From Promerops cafer (Eukaryota; Chordata; Aves; Passeriformes; Nectariniidae): 64,000 bases of DNA. The translations under genes and the position numbers were made by a program. The DNA lies in contig VZSE01002451.1 in the NCBI GenBank assembly GCA_013398275.1, positions 555,776-619,775 of the forward strand, read 5' to 3'. Under the pieces are notes generated by a model. That model searched no databases, was not told the origin of the DNA, and saw only the letters and a list, made by a program, of their open reading frames with translations. Shown here one piece after another: positions 59,529 to 64,000 of the stretch (position 1 is its first letter; each line of letters opens with the position of its first letter).

Positions 59529-62500
59529 ATATTTTCACAGGACACTCACAGCAGAACCTTCTACAAACATCCTGCCACATCAGCTCCTCTGTTCCTCCCA
59601 TTACTCTGAGATTCAGGATAAAGAAAGGCCAGGTAAGAGATGCATTTGGCTGGCCCCTGAATGGATGGAAAGGAAAAAGGGAAAATGATTCATATCCATG
59701 AACTCAGAGCTCACTTTTCATGGCACTCGGTTTTTCTTTCCTGATGGCTCTCTGGTTTATTTTAAGCCAAAGGTTTTAAGTTCAAAAATGACTTAATTTG
59801 GAATAATTTGAAGCAAGCCAGTAGCCTTATTTAAGTCACTTACTACTTAGTTTGGCTTTTATTCCTATAGAACATTTGACACAGGGCACTGCCATGATTT
59901 ATGCAGAATTCCCATTGCAGGAGTGGCCTGACACATTGGAAATACTTTTACTTCAGAATTTTACTGCTACTACCTGCCTGGCAAATCTAATCCTTGTTTG
60001 GTTGAGTGTTCAGTTCATACTGAAGGGTCACTGGCAGATACGAATACCTATGGATTAACATTTCTTTCAGGTCCAGAAGCATCATGTTTTAAGAACAGCC
60101 TTTTAAAAGAATATTTGCTAACCTTAAACAGGTGCAGTTTGTTTGATTGACAGTTTCACAGTTACTCAAATTACAATTATCTGAAGTTACTATGATTTGT
60201 GTACTTAACTGTCTTTTTTTTTTCTTTCACTGATAAGATGATCCTGGAAGTCACAAAAACCTGGCTTAGCAGCCCCTGTACTGGAAAACCAGCACAAAAG
60301 GTGCATTTCAAGTTGTCAAACATCATGGAAAAGGTAAAATGCAGTTGCCTCTGGGTGGAAAAGCTCGACAGGGTTGTTTGGAGGAGCATGGCAGGGGGAA
60401 AAAGTGCTTAAATATTAAATTTTGATCTTTAAATTAAATTGATCTGGTTTAAATTAAACCAGAGAGCCACCAGAGAAGAAAAATGGTGACTTAACTGGGC
60501 CTAGTCTGTGACCTGAAGAAATGGCTGTCTGAAATGCAGGTGACACAGGCATTAGTTTTAGGTCATGGTGCACCTGCTCTTTGTCAGTGTTTAGTGAAGA
60601 TTGCTGTACAAAAACCATGTACTTGGTCAAGGTGGGGGCACACTGCAGCTCAGTTAGCTGGTGTCTTGCACAAAACAGCCAGAACCACTCACTGTGATCT
60701 GTAATTTCATCACACATTTAGTGGAGACAACTACCCTGGAAGAAAGATTCTCATCCTCTCTGCCTGTCTCTCCCTCAGGAAATGTTTGGCTCAGAACCTA
60801 AGCAAGGGAATTGAGATTTAAAACTGAAACATTAGACTTAATGCTCACCTTAATGTGCAAGTGGGAACTGGAGAATGGATTTAATGAGGAAGAGCCAGTT
60901 TGGATCCTTGCCCAAATCTTAGTCCCCAGTATCATGGCTTGAGAATGATCAGGTGCAATTAAAAAATAATTAAAAAAGAAAAAGTATAAAAAAAGGTTTC
61001 TTATTTCTGTGTTCCCCAGTATCTATTTCCTGCCAGTGTTCAAAGTGGGACTGTCAGGTACTCCAAGAACATCTGTTTTCTAGCAAAACCCAAAGTATCA
61101 GGAAGCTATCAGGACAGTATCCTTCTATCAGGAGATCATCAGTCCAGTTTTGAAGGTCATTTGGAGAGGGCAAGCAGCTGTAGAAAAGCTGGCAGGCCCT
61201 TGAGGTGCTTCAGTCAGGAGCTACAGCAAAATTTCACTGGGTTCTTGAACCTTACAGCTCCACATGGACTCCCACCCCTCCATTTATGGTGGTGTTCAGA
61301 CTTGCAGTCAAGTTCTTTTAATTCATAAAGCATTCTTGTTGTTATGAGTATGATCTGGAACTCTTCACGATGCTTTGAAGTGTAACAGGTTTAAAAACCA
61401 AAACAAACCCAGGCAATAAATGACTTTTTCAGTTTGCTTTTTGAATAATCTGCAATAGTCATAAAATCAAAGAGGAAGTAATAAAATCCAGTATTCACAC
61501 ACGTTATTAACAAAGTGGAAATGGCTTTAAAAACTCTCTACCTCCAGCTGTGCTGTATCCTTGGGAGTTCCTTGAGGGCTCCCTTAAGGGATATAAGTGG
61601 CAAAAGTTGTGGTAGACTGGAGTAGACTTCTCTTCTTCAGTGGCAAGACCCTCACCTCCATCCTAAAACTGACTGGTTCCATATTTTTACCCTTTCACAC
61701 AAGGAGATAACTGTTTATTAAACTGACACAAGGAGATAATTGCAAATTAAACTGCTTGCTGCTGTGGAAGTTGCTAAAGGAGAGGGCAGAATTTGCTGAT
61801 CTCAGAGAGTTTGACCAGATCAGTTTATTTGGCACTATAAATACCACGTTACGTGCCTGTCCCTTGGAAATCTGTGCATCTAGTTTGCAGATTCACCTCG
61901 AGTTAATGATAACCTGTTGCTCTTCTCTTCCATTCTGTAACCATAATAATCATGAGGCCATGGCATTCCAATTCCTAAAACACCCTTTCTCCATTCTCAA
62001 AACTAGGTCGCCTTCCACCATTCTACTGTCTTACATTCTAAAATCCAATGAGAACTTTTGATCAAGATGTTGTTTCTTCTTTGCTTCGTCAGCTCCTCTA
62101 GCAGATGAAATCCTTTTTCTCAGTGACGGAATAGAGTGCTAAGGGACATTCCTTCAATGTGCCTTTTTCCAGGCTGATGGCTAACACAGAACTCCAGCAG
62201 GTCCTTTTTGTGCACAAGGAGGTGTGATGAGAGGGAGAAGTTGCCTGATAAATGTTTCCTGGGAGCAGGACAAGGAGGATGCTCCATCCCCCAAAGAGGA
62301 GTCTGGCAAGTCAGAGCAGGTCGTGTCATTTAGCTCTGTCCTGACAAAAGCAGATGTTGGGCACTTTCCAGTAACCCTCCAATACACCAGGAGACAGTGT
62401 TTTCACAGCTCTCCCTGCTTCACTCATCAAGGTAATTGGTTTCAGCTGAAATCAGCTCTCCTCCCTCAGAGCTGCCTCTTGGCAGACCAGGCACCTGCAC

Positions 62501-64000
62501 TAACTAACCCAGGCCTTTCTTTTTTTAACGCTCCTGTTAATACATTAAGCTGCTAAGCAAGTTCCAAACTTTTAGGAATTCTGTATTAGCAAGGCTTCCA
62601 GAAGTTCTGTTCCTCTCCAAATGAGTGAACTCCCACCTGAGCCTCGGGCACCTTGGAGAGATGCTGTGCACTTGATGGGAGCTCACTAACAGCCTTGGCC
62701 TGCAAAGCTGCATGAGGGTAGTCATCACTGCACCTCGTGGGCAAACCCCTGCAATCCACGTTCCCTTAATGCAGGAACTGCTCCATCCCACCTAAGGAGC
62801 TTGTTTGAATGCAGTCATGTTCTTGTGTCAACTTCTTTGAGGCCTTTAAATAATCTAAGACTTGCAAACGGAGTTGAGCAGAGAATGTTTATCTCATTGG
62901 CAAAGAATTGTGAATCTCAAGCTTTTCCCCTGCTGGGAGTCATTAGAAAACCAGAAACAGCTCACAATAGCCTGAACTTATTCCCCTGGGATGTGGTAAA
63001 GCCCATCTTCCATCCTGGCCAGGCCTCACTCAGGATATTCTGAGTTGTCTTGGTATTAAGTAACAGATGCATTTCTGAAGAGCTTTAACAAAGACGTTTT
63101 CCAGCAGAAGACATGTCAAAATGGTCCTAACCAGACCTTACAATAGAGCCAATCAGTCATACATTTTGGGAGGTTCGATGGTTAATTCCAACTTCCAGCT
63201 CTGCTGCAGGAAGAATTTCACACAGCTGGGACTGGTTAAATAAGAAACTTGAGATGACACCATTGCAGGCCTAAACATTAGCCTGGCTAATGGCAGCAGA
63301 TCTCTCTCCTCTCAGCACCAAAGGTAAAACTCAAAGTAGTCTTGGCTGTGTCTTGCACATTTGCAGATCCTGGATGAGTCAGGCTGTACTGCACAAATCC
63401 CTGAGCACAGCCTCAGTGATGACCTTAATTTGCATAATTAAACAGGGCACCTTGCCCTCAGTTTCTCACTGGTTTCCTATATAAACACCAACCTTTCAAT
63501 TCCCACATTCCCCTTCCAAAGGGGAAAATACTCTAATTCCTCACAAGCCCTCTAGAACATAAACACAGCACTGACCTTCAGATAGAAGAAGTTACTTGCC
63601 TAAGAAAGCTTTTCCAGAGAATGAATTAGTTCCTGACTGTAGAATGAGAGTTTAGCCATATAAACTCTCTTTGGGGTCTGTAGTACAGGATATGAACATG
63701 AATGAAAGATTAAAAATATGAGTCGAGAATAAAAGCTCTCCCTAAATCTCCTTTATTGTATAAGCTGCTATGAATTAAAGCCCTTTCAGCCTGATTTTTA
63801 GTCATCAACATAATTATTTAGGAACATTTTCCAGACCAGTGTTTTTTACAAGTATTTTAACAACCTGCAAATCAGGAAACTGTAAATCAGAGAAATGAAC
63901 TGAAATCAGCAATCACAAGGCAGGAGGCCCCTGGCTGAGGCTGTGACAGTGAATAGTGGCAGCCCTGCTCCCCTGCTTGCCAACACTGGGAATGGCTGCT
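59529..64000. other. Intergenic, no gene seen
   Basis: No recognisable gene. A two-copy 30-bp repeat lies at 61697-61754, a perfect inverted repeat at 60444-60462, and a possible regulatory stretch at about 63270-63490. Confidence 0.65.
61697..61754. repeat. Two-copy direct repeat, about 29 bp
   Basis: The segment ACACAAGGAGATAACTG through TTAAACTG is followed immediately by a diverged copy, ACACAAGGAGATAATTG through TTAAACTG. Confidence 0.88.

Noticed and set aside
22500..64000. Search for a neighbouring protein-coding gene upstream of USP24
   Set aside because: No exon of any recognised family was found in the remaining 41 kb. In mammals as I recall it, the interval 5' of USP24 is a large gene-poor region and PCSK9 lies on the opposite (3') side.

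Overview
The window is vertebrate nuclear DNA, most likely from a bird. It has an intron-exon gene with GT-AG introns, CR1 LINE fragments with an avian-type 3' end, a CpG-island promoter, microsatellites and assembly N gaps. There is no prokaryotic gene organisation. I cannot name the species.

Left third (1 to about 21.7 kb, minus strand): this is the 5' part of USP24, a very large ubiquitin-specific protease. Nine coding exons (2-10 in my numbering) lie at 965-9284. Each has GT-AG boundaries and the reading frame runs through every junction. Together they encode about 301 residues of the N-terminal helical (armadillo-like) region. The USP catalytic domain would lie past the left edge. Intron 1 is about 12 kb and ends in a CpG island at about 21.11-22.50 kb. 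Exon 1, with the start codon and UBA domain, is not visible and probably falls in the 242-base N gap at 21280-21521. Promoter-type motifs sit just upstream of that gap on the minus strand.

The most interesting item is a candidate extra exon of 114 bp at 7734-7847, between exons 3 and 4. It is fully open in the USP24 frame, has a strong polypyrimidine tract and a GT donor, and would insert 38 residues. I do not recall this segment from canonical mammalian USP24. A GGGACC-type hexanucleotide tandem repeat at about 21.66-22.10 kb, immediately upstream of the promoter, is the second notable item.

Right two thirds (22.5-64 kb): I find no protein-coding gene. This fits the large gene-poor interval 5' of USP24 known in other vertebrates. 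It contains one clear plus-strand CR1 3' end (22.57 kb), one clear minus-strand CR1 (45.26 kb), several microsatellites, and short tandem repeats, one of which is hairpin-forming. It also has a small CpG-rich patch at 34.4-35.06 kb with an exon-like segment, and several stretches whose composition and motif content suggest conserved enhancers. None of these can be confirmed without alignment or RNA data. I found no novel multi-gene system.
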